DNA from: Lingula anatina
Taxonomy: Eukaryota; Brachiopoda; Lingulata; Lingulida; Lingulidae
Assembly: GCF_001039355.2 (NCBI RefSeq)
Contig: NW_019775558.1
Coordinates: forward strand, 797,558-861,557
Length of the DNA: 64,000 nt
Direction of reading: 5' to 3'
The position numbers and the translations under genes were made by a program. The notes beneath the pieces were generated by a model. That model was given only the letters and a program-made list of their open reading frames with translations, was not told where the DNA came from and made no database searches. Below are positions 36,267 through 50,700 of this stretch, piece by piece; position 1 is the first letter of the stretch; each line of letters starts with the position of its first letter.

Positions 36267-38991
36267 ATGACGTCCTCTCTGCGATGTCTCTGTTCCAAGA
36301 AACATATTTTTGACACATTAAGAACACCATACCATGCAGCCGTTTCCCTCCAGTTTGTTAGATGGAGAATGCACAGAGGAGTCCCCCGACCTTTGCACAA
36401 ACTCGAAAAGAAGATCGGGCCGAAAATCAATGTAGAAGATGAGTATGAAAAAACGTGGAAAAGGGAAATGCATAAAAAATACAGATCACAGATGAATGCA
36501 TTGAGGTATGATGATACTCAAAATTAATGACCAGTCCTAACTCTTTTTCTACTGTACCCACTTAACTGAAACGTTATTCTGAAGTGTCGCTTTTTGGGAA
36601 CTTATGTTTTCAGTCGGAGAATAGCTGTAAAGCTAATGTTTCCATTCAATTTGTAACCGACATGAAATAAAATTTATTGTATTGTATTGTATTGTATTGT
36701 ACCCCTACATATGCTCACACTGAACCTGAATTTAAGTTATTGACACAAAAGAGAGAGATTTGAGGGTTTTAGTCATCGAGTACTTAAATAGTTGACAGAC
36801 TTTAGACAAAATGGATTGTCCCTATTAAGTACAGTTTTTGGTAGGAAAGAGTTCCCGAAAATCTCCTTCATTACATGTACAACTGGAAGTTTATGCCTTG
36901 TTTAAATTCCTAGGTCAGAGATCGTTCGTGATACCTTACATTGGTTAGGCATGAATAAGGTGGAACACTTAATGGCCAGTCAGAAAACCCAAATGGCGGA
37001 ATGGGAAGAAAGTCACAAGTTAAATGACTTGTGGAATGCTGAAATTGCAAAACAAAGGTATTTGGGTGAAATTTTATGGCAATTTAAAAATTTGTATGAC
37101 ACTTGTTCTGTATCACCTGGATCTAGAATAAGACTAGTCTGTTAAAGATTAAAGGTACAATATAAAGGATTTACCTGCCAAAATGAAATTTCCTTGAGAT
37201 AAAAAGTAATTTTCACCTACTAACAAATCTCCTTGACCTGTCTGTTCACTTGGACTCATGTTTTATTCCAGTTTTTATATGATTATTTAGTTTGAAAATA
37301 ATTTGCCAGTCATTTAGAACGCCAAGTCTGCCTGTACATTTCAGAAGGGACTATCAATGTTGGGTACTTTTGTTTGATTAAAGGTTCTATATATTTTAAG
37401 GTTTTAATTAGGAACAATCAGTATCTTTGGTGGATATGTAGACTGTAGGCAATTTTCAAATGTGTACACAGTAACTTATAATAAGTAAAAGAAATGACTT
37501 TTCAAGGGTTGAACCTGTGTTTGAGAGGAAATTTCATCCAAGTGTTTGCTTTGCTAGATGATCTTTGCTTATTGTATGAATTACTGTACTAGTATGTAAT
37601 GGTGGTATCATGGATTTGGCCAGGAACCTGCCACAAATGAACAATTTTTACAAATTACCAATTAGCTGTTGCTGAAAAAAAAATTCACTGTGGTATTATT
37701 CTGATTACGTATATTTGTCTAATCCAGGTGGCAGTACATACCACTAGTGGGCTAGACTTGGTCTTAAAGTGCAATTTAAGTTCACAAGTGATCTTACACG
37801 ATCTTAATCATTACTGCAGTAGTCTTAAAATGGACTGAATCTGCTTTTAAGATCAAAAATGATCTAACATCTACTTAAGTGGTCAAGCAGTTTCCTCCCC
37901 TCACAATGGGAGATATCTCCCCTCATAAGAGAGGACACCTCTGCTCACAATAGGAGAATGTGCAAGGGGAGACAACTTAATTAGCTGTCAGACTAGAAAT
38001 GGTCTTACTCATGTTTTAAGATCATGTAAGACTATTTGTGTTCTTAAATTGCACTTTAAGACCAAATCAAGCCCACTAGTATACCCAGGAGGTGTCTGGG
38101 CCTCTCTAATCTTCTGGTTTCATCCTTTGTAGGAATTAATATGTGCTTGCATTGCTGGCAGATATGTATTTCTAGATCATAGATTCTTGAAAGTTATGTG
38201 AAAAGAACATGAAAAATAATTTCAGGGAGGAGCGAATGATGAAAGAACGTAGAAAGGTTGAAGCAGCTAATTATCAAAAGATGGTAGTGGGATTAAGGAA
38301 GCGGGAAATCAGAAGAGAAATGGCAGAATCTTTCTTGGGGGAATATAGTGTATGTATGTCAATGTATGAAATATTCTCTAGTAAACAAAAAATCTTAATT
38401 TTAAAACTATATTTTGCACAGTCACAGTGGCAGATATTAGGCTGTATTGTAACAGAGTGTTATGTTAGAATCTCAGTATTGCAGAATTATTTCTTCATGT
38501 TTAGAGTGAAACAGGATGAATATATTAAGGCTTGATACAGGTACTGGGTTAAACATTTGTATGGCCTGGCTTGCTTGTTCTTATTATTACTCGAGTCTTA
38601 TGTTGTTGATTATTATTGATATTATTGATATTCCTACTGATAATATTCATTGTAGTCTATGATCACCCCGGATAACCTGGATGAAAAAATAAGGGAGGCC
38701 TTAGATGCCCAAGTCCAACATAGTAGACCATTGGATAATGAAGGCAAACCAGAGCCCATCATGATGGACATGCTCTACAATCAGGTCCCTGAAGATGAGA
38801 CTTGGAAGGCAGACAGTGAGGAGAGAGAAAAAGACCTCAGTGAAGACCCAGATGATAACGATGCTTCATACTTAGACTCTGACTTGGGGGAAGAAATGGA
38901 AGGTATGGATGTGGATGCTATAGAAGCAGAGGATTTTAATCATGGAGATGAAGCAGAAGAAACAAATGATGGTCAGGACAAAAAATCATGA
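36267..38991 (+). CDS. MRPS26: MRPS26, mitochondrial small ribosomal subunit protein mS26
   Basis: Four exons: 36267-36505, 36914-37057, 38226-38349 and 38656-38991, with GT-AG sites and phases 2, 2, 0. Total 843 nt, 280 aa. The basic, Arg/Ser-containing start (MTSSLRCLCSKKHIFD) fits a mitochondrial import signal. Residues ~80-170 are a long charged helix: EIAKQREERMMKERRKVEAA, then GLRKREIRREMAESFL. The block ITPDNLDEKIREALD matches the C-terminal part of vertebrate mS26 (ITRENLEARVEAALD), which sits in the mitoribosomal small subunit. Human mS26 has 205 residues; this protein adds about 60 strongly acidic residues at the end (EDPDDNDASYLDSDLGEE and onward). It is divergently paired with EXD2. 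Introns 1 and 2 hold a LINE tail and a MITE. Confidence 0.93.
36590..36702 (+). repeat. Non-LTR retroelement 3' tail with (TATTG)n
   Basis: The segment ends GTAACCGACATGAAATAAA followed by TTTATTG and a pentanucleotide TATTG array (36675-36700). A terminal AATAAA-like signal with a short tandem repeat is typical of CR1-like LINE 3' ends. It lies within MRPS26 intron 1. Confidence 0.55.
37743..38080. repeat. MITE with ~37-bp terminal inverted repeats, MRPS26 intron 2
   Basis: The left end ACTAGTGGGCTAGACTTGGT followed by CTTAAAGTGCAATTTAAG is the near-exact reverse complement of the right end (38041-38080). The whole element is 338 bp, AT-rich, with imperfect palindromes inside (for example CTTAAGTGGTC), and no coding content. 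Confidence 0.9.
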
Positions 38992-40851
38992 TTAGAAACA
39001 TTTGAAGGCCTTTTTTTGAACAGTCATTGATTTGAATTACTGTACACCCGAGTTCTATATTTTTTTATATCTTATCTTAATACAAACCCTATACCACATG
39101 AATTAGATCATTTGAAAAGCTTTAACATACACAATTCAAGAGCTAACTTTTTATAATAGGTTGCATGGGATGACATGTAGTATTTCTAATTTGTCACTTC
39201 TAACACCACTGGACCTTTTATATATGATCAGATGGTAAGCACCTTAAACCCCTTTGAGGCTGAATATTTAAATATACCTAAGTTCATTTATATTTCAATA
39301 ATTTTTGAAAAGTGAAACATTGAAGTTGAGATCAGAGCAAAGCTGTTACAACAAAATGTCAGCCGAGTTGCAGGAACAAAATAAAAATGATTATATAGTT
39401 GTATTTATTGTTTTTATATTTTCAAGTAAAACTAGAGGATCAGAGAGGCGANATGTCAGAAATGCAACACAAATAGTAATTTCAACATAAAATGTTTATT
39501 CAATAGGCATATAAAAATATACTTTACTTTCTTTTTTTGCACAATATTAAGGAAGACTCAGAAGACAATTCCTTTGAAAAATACATATTCATAATCTAAG
39601 TGTATGATATTGTAGTTTTTGGTGTCCAGCACCTTTTAATGGGACTCTTACTTGAAGATGGAGGGTAATTTTCTGATAGAGTGTACCCAAACCCACAAGG
39701 CTATACAAATGTATACATACAACATGCCTTAAATACTGTTAAACTGAAGCTAGCAATTACAGCAGTGGCTTTCAAGAAATCATGATTATAAACATGTATA
39801 TACGGCATATACTTTGTGTAAGGATTATTCAAAGTATAAAACTCTTACAGTGAGAAGCCGAGTTTGGACTGTATTTGTCAGCTCCAGGTACTGCATAACT
39901 CTTTCACTTTCTCTGAAAATACTGATATAAAAATTGAAGATATTCTCCATCCACAAATCATTCGTCAGGCATGTCAGCAGTATCTTATGTAGTTCACCAC
40001 AACTGAACACCATTTTGTTTCAAGGCTAATTCTAGTATTCTCATTACATGGAGAAATGAAATGTAAAGACGGCAACTGTTATTCTAAAACCTCAAAATAA
40101 CTCCAATAAAAGGTTAAAATTACAAGTAGAAATGAAGAGATTGTATATGATATTACACAAAAAACAAATTTAAATTAACTGCTACTATACACACCTGTAA
40201 AATATTTTTTCTGTATAACTTTCAAGATATTGGGTTTAAAACAAACTTAACAGTGTAAAAAGTTTAAATTTTTGAGCAAAATTTTACAAATCTATTTCGG
40301 ACTAGAACCACTGGAGACTTAAAAATCACCAGTTGGCCAATTGTGGGGCAACGAAATTGCACATTGGTGTGCCACTGATATCGCAGTGATATAAATGCAC
40401 TAAAATAGCTCAAAACTTAAAAGTAAAAAAGAAATCAAATGAAAGTTTATCAGAAATCAAGAAGCGCATCTAGAATAAGATCTAAAAAAATAAGAGAGAA
40501 GCACGCGTGTAATCTCGACTTGAAGCCTGTGTCGTGTGCGAAGGAGACCTTTGATACAGAGTGCGGCACCCATTGTTGCGTACAGGCAAACCCAGTCATT
40601 GATTTTGACCAACTACGTCACGTTAACCCCAACCTGCACGTATTTAATGGAGGGAGGAATGTCTCCTCCGCGGACTCCGTTTATTCACACTGACTTGGAA
40701 TGATTTTGCCTCCTGTAGTTCAACCACCACTGCCATGGGACGCAATGCCTTAGCCATGATCCAACGTGAGATCCGTCACATGTTAAAACCTAGTTATACT
40801 CTTAAGGATACTGTGATGCTTTTGATAGGCTCCATTCCCATTTCTGACCGA
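38992..40851. other. Intergenic between MRPS26 and KSR 3' ends
   Basis: Convergent 3' ends. AATAAA-like signals occur near 39375 and 39492. A short open frame at 40439-40693 has no recognised domain. One N at 39452. Confidence 0.55.
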
Positions 40852-41956
40852 TTAACTCCCAAGCATGACCCCAATCTTGTGTATTGAATCCGGCTCGGAT
40901 GAACTGTGGCGTTTCTTTAGATGTACCACCGTTTGTAAAATCTTGTTGATATCAACAAATCCCGGTCTGCTTGACGGAAGGAACGCCCACGAGTCCCTAA
41001 TCAGCGTTTTGATGACCTCTGGACACTTGAGGTGATTCAGTTTGAGAGTATTTCCCGAGCCTACGTTCCAGATAATTGTATGAATCGGTTGCTTGTCATG
41101 GGGGAAACGCCCATTGAAGAGTTCGTACAACACGGTTCTGGAAAATCAAAAGGCAATATTGGGTGAAATTCACGATTTAAAAATTGTTAGAAAAGTGAAC
41201 GCCAATACTTTTATCCCGATAGAATATTGGGCCCACGCTTTAAATTTTTTCAAGGATTAATCGTAAACTGACGTAAGTCATTAAGAACACTATCTATCAC
41301 CTAAATTTATAATTTGATTGTGAATTAAGATACCACGCTAAGCCTACGATATGGGTTCTGATGATAGGCTTGTGGAAATCTCGGAAATAATCCGCCTGCC
41401 TTACGGAATCGATCCACTGTTGTAGAATAAAACGGTGAACAAATAACTGAGTTCAACAAGCGATAGACCTAATCATACAGTTTAACGAAACTTCAGTATA
41501 ATATGTATATTACCCAAAGGCAAACGTGTCAGACTCCTTGGTATTCTGTTCTAGTTTGACTTGTTGGTTTTCGATCCTCATGGTACGCAAAATTTCTGGT
41601 GCAAAATAAGTGGCGCGCCCTCTCGGCAAACAAGCGCAGTCTGATCTGAAAAATAATGTCGAAAATGACAACATCAACGACGACAATAATTATATTAATA
41701 GAAATTTATGGTATAATGTCTCATGCATAGCAGTTTCATTTTAGTGAATGAAAGAAACTTGCACTGAAATGCGCAAAACACGTTCTAGTGGTATACTAAA
41801 GCTACAAGTGTGTTTCTTGTTCATGATTTATTTACGGAAATACTGGAACGCGATTTTCGTTTTCATATATTTCACATATAAGAATAAAATAAAATAAAAT
41901 AAAGTGCCTTAACAAACGCCGTTTGAATTTGAGGATATGTGGAACAATTCAGTTTT

Positions 41957-41992
<36 letters not shown>

Positions 41993-43218
41993 TTAAATTT
42001 GTAATTAAGGAAACAAAAACGAAAAATGGAAAAACAAACGATGTCGTGACTTCGCCCTATCAAATTAGCAAACATCTGTGTCTCGTCGAAAACGCGATAT
42101 TGTGATTAAGCGTCAGGAAGTTTACCTCTCTAATCGATTTTCAGAAAAGCTGTGATCTAAGACGAAGATCTTGACCTTGCTCTCTAAGAAGATGTTCTCC
42201 GAGTTGAGCCTCTCTAGCACAATGCCTCTGGCGTGGAGATATCCCATACCTTGCGCTATTTGTTTGGCAATAGAAAACTTGGAATGTAGAGGAAGAGGCG
42301 CATCCTTACTGTTGTGGATCTTCTCGTACAGAGATTGGCCTTTTCTTACACTGAAAAAAAAAAATAGGGAGGTTAGCATTCCTGAAAAGCCGACCCACGC
42401 AAAGAACACAGAAAGAGGGTATATATAAATTGCTCTGGGCAATAACGAGTTCCAGCTTCTCTGTTTTCCCAGTGTCCATATCGATGAAGTCTGAAGCTCA
42501 GGATAACAGTAACCTAGCTTATATTGCATGACATTTCGTTCCCGTTCGCGATAATAGGTTCGACACAAGTCAAAATACCGACATAATGCATTAGATGATG
42601 AGCAGTCCAATACGATATGTTTAATCTATCTGATGGAGTTATGATGTATCTGACTGGCGTATGTCGGTCTGATGGAGAGTGTAGTAGGGTTCTGAGGGCA
42701 GCGGGTTAGCTTCTGTCAAATGCAAACCTAAAGTTATTGTGAAATATAGTTATATAAAAAACTGAAACAATATATCAAAAGAGTCTTTCGTTTTGAAATT
42801 TGATAAATGTAACGAAGGTCTGTTTGCAAGAACCCCCTTGTATAGTATGATGCTCCTTCCCCCGCCTTGTTACGTTTCATTTTACGTTCTTATAAGTTTT
42901 TTTTTTCGTATTTTTATTTAACCTCTTACTCAAATAATTTCTCTGTCATTGCTTTAGGAAGAGAATTTTGTGATTGATTACCATTATATTGATAAAGTGA
43001 GCAACGTTTTGATGACATGTGTAGCATATACAGAATTAAGAGAAAAATATTTGCCAGTGAATAACCCTACTATAGAAAGTTTTTAAAGATTAATGAACAC
43101 AAAAAACACAAATTTAATATCTAGTTTAGCTGTTTATATATTTAATGCTTTTTTATTAAGAAAAGAAATTTTAGATCACTGACAAAAAATTAATAATTCT
43201 TAATACTTCTCACGGACC

Positions 43219-43249
<31 letters not shown>

Positions 43250-46200
43250 GTACTATGGGCCGGAGGCCTTGAAAAACTGAATAAATTATATGTTATTATT
43301 ATTGAGCCACGTTTTAAGTGTAAATATCCTATTTACTTAACCAAAAAAAAAAAAGAGAAAAATAAAATCTGAAAGTACATTTGCAGGCACATAATGGAGG
43401 TAGTTTTGAATCAAATGCCATCGGACACGGAGAAGATAAATTAATAATTGGAGAGGGGCTGAGTGTCGGTTGAAATGAGCTTTAAAATGACATGGAAAGC
43501 TTGCATGGATACCGTAAATGCGTAAATTGAGACTGGAAATGCATCGAGATCGTAAGCAGCAGTAAACGATATCCGTACCATAGAGCAAGGTCCCATTCCC
43601 ATAGACACCATCGGTCTACACAGATCGATTCAACTCCGTGGTGACTGAATGCAATCAGTTTAATAGAGTAACACGCCTCCTCCTAATGCTACGTAGCATG
43701 CAAAAAATCTGGTGATTATACGAGTACGTTGGTATCAAGAGGAGGCGTGCCATTCATTTAAGCTGATTGCACTCAGCGAGTGTCCCCGCTGCGCAGAATT
43801 TGATCGATCTACGTAGACTGTTGGGGTATATGGGAATGGGGTCTGTAATGCATGGCCAGGCCAGCTAACCGGTACAGTCCAGTTGTAGAATTTATCTATT
43901 GGGTTAACATTTCCAATATATTAATATACGGAAATGGAAAACATTTGTCTTGTGTAAATTGCACCGTGCGTTTACATATATCAATACTGTCAAGTTATAA
44001 CAGGAAGTAAAGGCCCTTGGGCAAAGGGCCATTAGACGTAGAGTGGGCGTATAGTGAAGCACAGCGATGTTGTAAACTCCCCCGCTATGCTTTAAAATGA
44101 TTGGAGTTTTCTTTACTATACACCACTAAAACATTTAAAACACATTGTAGACGAGCCCACTCTAATCACCAGGAAGTCATATTTTTGTATTCTCACTTAT
44201 AAGACCACGAAAAAGCTTTTCAGAATCGACAATGGTTACATGTGTACACTCGATAAAGATAAAACAACATTTCTGGATTAACAGCATGGGTGATGTTCTT
44301 CTCTATAAACCACTTAGCTTCCGCAGGCAATAAGGATTAAGAGTAAAAAAAGGCCCAAGTAGTGATCATTGCCGACGAAAAATTTTGGCCTCTTACCTGG
44401 TAACAATTGCGAAATTCGGCGGCTCCGCACACGCACCCATGAAAAGGGCGATGTTTTCGTGGCGAATCATTCTGAGCATGGAAATTTTGGTCCAAAAGAC
44501 GTCTTCTACTGATGGGTCATATTTGTGGATAATAACATCACCATGCCACTGACCTCTGAAATAATTTGATAGCTACTTATAGTTTTACGTCTTTAGCGTG
44601 GAACCTATCAAATTGAAAGCAAAATCAAGCACCGATTTTACACAAATCGTTTTCACATTAACTCCCGGAAGTAGACCGATTGATTGCTATTGAACGTCTG
44701 GGTCACTATGAAAAACCGTCTTCTTCCCCGAGTTATTTTAAAAATGGTTGGTACGGGGCACGGTCTAACGTTATAAAACATTGTTTTACATTGCTAATAC
44801 ACTTAATGGACCACCTTCTCTACGCCTCCATTGAAGCATCAAACAATTTAAAAGCAAGTGTTATCTCAGTTCTATATATAGATAAAAAATGGTTTCTGAT
44901 TACAGCAGATGCATACACTTTGGAATAACGAAATAATGAAGAGGTAGGTTGAGGTCTGACAGTTAACCATCAACCATAGCAGAAAGCGTAGGAATCCCAG
45001 TAATTTAAGGTTAAAAGTGCAGGTGAATACTTACCTATGCATTTCCAAACAACCTCCTGTTTTAATCCGTTCACTGAACTGGAGGTCGGAAAACGCTATC
45101 ATGCAGTCGCTCAAAGAATTGCGATCTGGTGGTTCAGCCTTGCTGTTGGATACGCTGGGTATGAAAAAGAAGAGCAATCGTTATCATTTTCTTCGGTCTC
45201 TCTCTCTCTCTCTCTCCAAATTTATACTTAATAAGATAAGATAAATGATTCTGACACGAAGATCAAGATTCATTTCGACTGGCAAGTGTGCTGGTTTGCT
45301 TATTCACTCGGTTGTTTCTCATCTCTCACACATTTCCTTGGTTTTGAATTTTTTAATCTACCCTCGTTAGCCATCACTTATCCCATTAATATTGACAACT
45401 TAAGTGAACAGTTAGTTTATAAGGCAGCCGATCTGGTCCCATCTTATATTTATAGCTTGAATTTCTTCTGGTGACTACACGATCGAGCTACGCATTTAAT
45501 TTTCTGATGGGAGCTTATACATTTTTGCGTTGTGTGATTGTTGGAGGATTTCATCTAATGCCAAGGTGAGATATCGGTTCATTTTGTATCAGATTTCAGA
45601 TTTCTCTTCATATCATTTCACCGCAGTGCCTATATATTACCATCAGCAATACCGAAGTATCAATTGTTGGCTTTAATATTTTCTCAAGATCATATTTTGA
45701 TTGGATATGTAAACACCTAATGTAGCCTTTCTCAAGGCTTTAAGAAGATAATGAAGGTAAAGCATAGCAGCAGGCAAGAATTGACGCGAACTCTTCACTG
45801 GATGTGCTTACTTATCATAAATTTGACTTATAGCAGTTCGTTTCTGCTAATTTATTTATATCTTTTAATTATTTCCTGAATTCATTCTATACTTCCTTAC
45901 TACGTCTGGTGATACATGTTACTAAACTCTTATCTTATATCTCAGAGAATTAGTCAGGCGCCCGTGTCTATTTCACACCAATCAATCAATGAATCAATAA
46001 GAATAAAGTCGCACAATGAGGTACCCCTCCCTGAACTTGAACCACTCACTATTCCATGCGGTGTTCGCGCATGTGCGTTATTTTCTTTTTCATTATAGTT
46101 CAATATGTTTGACTCAATCTTGTCTATGCTAACCAGTCTTCCTGTACTTCTTTGCAAATTCACCGCCTTTGATTACATATTGATGTAATGCCTGTTGAAC

Positions 46201-47697
46201 TAAACACACATTCACATGAAAACAGTTTCCATCATGAATATTGTAGACCGCCAGCTTGCTTCCACTTTTTTCGCTCTTTTCAGTAGATGTACAAATTGGT
46301 CAGGGAAGTGAAAAAAAAACGCCTGTGCACCCTGATACGTAAGACCCCATTCCCATTGACACCATCGGTTTACGTGGATCGACCTAAATCTGGGGTACTC
46401 TCCTAAGGTGCAATCAGCTTTACTGAACAACCAACTTGACAAGCCTCCTCTTGTTTCCAACGTATTCGTATAATCACCAGCTTTTCTGTATTCTAATTAA
46501 TTCCAAGCGGAGGTGTGTCATTCAATAAAGCTGATTGCAGTCAGCAAGACCCCCTGCGGAGTTGGATCGATCTCATAGACCGATAGTGTCTATGGGAATG
46601 GGGCTTTTGTAAGACAACATGCCGAACCGTTCAGAAGCTCTATGCATAACTTACTTCGTACTGTGCTTTGGCACATCTTTATCAGTGATCTTTTTTATGA
46701 ACAAGATAACACGATATAGCACCTTCGCAAAAAGCCCAGTGCATACCACTCGCTCAAGTTTATCGAGTACTTTCAAGATTCATCATTTCAGAGGATTCAT
46801 CCGTCAATGATTCATACAAGACTTCTCGAGTGCAACTTACCAATCGATATCTTCCCCCTCTTCAAGAAATACTGAGTCGTTGTCTCCTTCTTCATTTTCC
46901 TCTGAAATTGTATAAAAGAAATGTTCATTGTTACTTCTTCTGTGAGGACGGAAACAAAAACAAGAGAACAGTCTCGCAGTCCAAGTTTTGTCTCTCTCGC
47001 CTCCATCGCATGCTGTTCCATGGCATTCCTTGTACGGCGCTCGGATTATCTGCTTTGAATTCGTATTGCTTTCACAGGTTCTCGTTAGTGTCGGTTTTGT
47101 AGGAAACAAGCTTCTCTTTCCTCTTTCCAGTACCGAACCAATGAACACACTTATTCGGTCTGCTGCTTGCATGTTGTAGTTCGCGTTGCCGACTGACTGA
47201 GGCTCTTGAACATGTTCACTCCGTAACTCAATAAACACTTTTGGCGGTACTTGTTGTAAATGTGTAGGTGTTGGAAGAGGATGGCATTTAGTGCGAATGT
47301 CAGACGCTAACTAGCTCGATATGCCAACTCTCCGATTGGATATCATGATTTAGCATAATAAGCTCGTCACTGATGATGGCAATGGGAGCTTTGGGAAGGA
47401 AACACGGTAATTCTGTTGCTGTTGCCTTGATCGGGGATAATAATGATGAACTATTTATGACGCTACGTCTGGAAAACGTAGGTGGCAAAGCAAGGACGTA
47501 TATTCTGGATGTCACGCATATATCTTATGACTTTAATAGCTATGTTTTGGTTTTATGGAGGTCAAATAACAAGAGAGGCTTTTTCATGTACTATGGGCAG
47601 CAATTTTCCATTTGTACTATTTTTTTTTTACAATTTTCTACAAAATAATTTTCAGCAGAACAAAATTAAAATAAATGAATAATTAATTATCATTATT

Positions 47698-47737
<40 letters not shown>

Positions 47738-50700
47738 CGTTTTTTTTTTTGTGTGTGGTTTTAGAATTCATAGTAAACGCAATAGCACGTTATGAACATT
47801 ATCAGTCCAATGCGTATCTTCTTAGCTTTTTCTGAATGCAGAGGCTTGTGCAATTTATTTATTAATTTATTTTGTTACAGGCATTTCAAACGTATTGTTC
47901 ATATTTTCGCAGAAACTTAAATTGCGTTCAATGTTACTGAGATAGAGCACGTTTCTTGGATTGTCGATATCTGTGGGCATATTGAAGCGAAAACAGTTTA
48001 ATTTTGTCCTTGTCATTAATCATTTGGCTGATGAGCTTACGCTAGGTTAGTCGGAAATTACCACAACAACTGACGTCCATACAATATAAGACCCAATTAT
48101 CAAATGTTCAAGGCTATACGGATCATATTTGCGCAATCTCCGCTAATAAGCAGCGTTGTTTTTATCGCATTTTTCAACAAAGGTTACTAGGATAAGGGAG
48201 TGCTTATCGTATGAAAAATGAGCTTGTCGGTCATTTTTGCCACATTTTTATATACACATAAACAATTTACATAGCTAATCCACAATGACTCGTGCGTAAG
48301 CAGCGAGCAAAGGACCTCATCATCTCATTTAGTCGTCAATGTCAGATGCGTCAGACTTGTAATCGGGTAACATCGAAATAATGAGAGCAGTCAAACCATA
48401 TCTTTGTTTCATTAATTCTTCTCTCTCGCTCTGACAAACCGTGAGTCTCTCTCTCTTACTCTCTCTCTCCCTCTCTCTCTCAGTGATAACAGATGTTTGG
48501 CCGTGACAGGACACAAGTGACAGATGGCGCAAACCGCGACTGGGAACATCCAGGGTTCACTCCAATTACTTGTAAACATATGAATAACGCAACATAAAAG
48601 CACTGTCTCTAAATAAGTGATTTAACTGCGGGTAAGAAAGGTAAGCTTCTTGCTCACAAAACGCCGTCGACATATGATAAAAATCTTCATATAAGTCTGC
48701 ATAACGCGAGAAAGCTTACCGTAACTGCAGAGTCTGTATCCCACCGGGGGCCAGGAAGCCACCAGGTTGCTCTCGTCCACCTTCAGCTGAGGACCAAGGC
48801 TCGTTTTCTGTGGACAGCTGATCGTACCGGCCAGGCTTGCGTGACAATACGTCTGGCTGGATTTGGATTGTCCTTTGTCCTGGCACGCGCCAGCTGCTCC
48901 AGGGTGCACGGTAAGTTCTCTGGGGCTCAAGTCAGCAGGTGCAGCGGTTGAGTCCGAGGTGAAGTGACACGGCGGCGATAATGACTCAGTTTGCTGTGGT
49001 TGCGGCGGCAGCAGCGTCGGCGGCTTGAAGTGCATCGAGGAACAGGTCGATACGCTAGATCGGCTGGCGTAGCCGTCTGACAATGTCGTGATGGAAAAAC
49101 ATGAGCTTGAAGACGCTCGTGAGGAGTAGGAACGGGAGCTGGTCTCCTCCAACTCACTGCTGCTGTCTTCATCTTTAATCTCCTCCTCCTCTTGTCGTTT
49201 AGGAAGCACAAATTTTCGAAGTCTTCTGTACAGCCTATACAATGCACTGGTCTTGTCTTTGGGAGAATTACGGTGTTTCTTACACAAATTATTGAGACTC
49301 TGAAGGACGGAAAGGTCCATGTTTGAATTGATTTCATTGGCCTGTAATAATTTAGTCCAGTGATCATCGCCTAAAAGATAAAAAACAAAACAAATGAATA
49401 AATACCTTTATTAATCTTTAATATTAAAGGTTTATCTTCAATGAGTACTAGGTTCGGTATGACATGAATAGATGTAATTTATTTATCTGATTATTTTTTA
49501 ATGGTTCATTAAGTACATTTTTGGAAGTTTCAAACAGAGCGAGGGGCACCAAGGGATAATATAAAATACATGTCATTAATCCATGCCTAGTTGAAAAAAT
49601 ATACGGGATTACTTTGGGCTGTCATAAAATGATGGTATGAAAAGGTCATTTGATATTGCCAACGCCAACAGTTAGTACAAATGCACACACACGTTACCTG
49701 CGGACTTCGTTTGTATTTATCTATGTTTATGAATAATAATGATGGGCCCTTCCACAGAAAAGTGAACATTTGAGTCACTTTTGTAACAAATGCAATTTGT
49801 GTTATATTTGCAAAACTGATTTAACACTTTTTCATTGCTGTTGAATACTTTCAATTCCATATTGGAGGGCACTACAAAATAAAACAGCGAAAATTTCGGG
49901 GTAAGTTAAAGGTGTGCAAATATTTCACAAAATCTGTGTGTCACTGACGAATCTCAATTTTTTACTAAATCTTGTGGAATGCCCCTGTTACAATCGCGTA
50001 TGTAAGAGGTTACGCTTGTCAAAAAAAAAAAAAACTTTTTCAAATTTCAAATTTCATTAAAAAATTACCTGTATCACTTCTTCGTCTGCACATTAAATGA
50101 CCAACAACGGCACATTTTTCGTGGTAGCGGTGCCTAAATGTTAAAACAGGCAGTCACATAATCTGCAATAAACACTTTGACAAAATCCAGGTGAGACAAA
50201 GAACTTTGAATCAAGACTGTTAGTGTATTCAAGTTATTTTACCAACTTTACCAAAGTAGTGCAATTGTTCAAATAAAGCTGTGAAAACTTCGCCCACTGA
50301 AAAGCAAAGCTTGTGTTGTTTCTGCACATAACATTAGCCGGATTCACACGTAAGATTGTAATGTCTGTTTCGTAACTTACTTAAATGGGAATATAAAAGG
50401 TAAAATAAATGTCCTATGATCTAAAAAAATGAATCAAATTTGACATACCATAAACATTCGTACATAAAAATAAAAATATCACTAAATCGAGCAATTTTAT
50501 GAGAGAAATGACCCCGTACGTGTGTATGCAAGTATATATATGTTATCTTAAGACGAACCCCTTCTATATGAAAAATAGACTTAAATAGATCATGAAGAGT
50601 CGTCTCATATAGATAAGTAGAGAAACGTATAACGAGCGATCGCAAAACGAGGCAAAACCAATCAAATTTTCTTTTCCTGCGCCGCACACATTACAGTAAA

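Noticed and set aside
42122-42610. Minus-strand open frame of 162 codons as a single protein
   Set aside because: Only 42126-42350 is a KSR exon; the rest is open intron upstream of a clear TTTTCAG acceptor.
46837-47238. Minus-strand open frame of 133 codons
   Set aside because: Its 3' part is KSR exon 5 (46841-46901). The upstream part is intronic and ends at a strong acceptor.
48927-49367. Alternative minus-strand frame of 146 codons
   Set aside because: It overlaps KSR exon 4 in another frame; the 651-nt exon keeps phase with both neighbours, this one does not.
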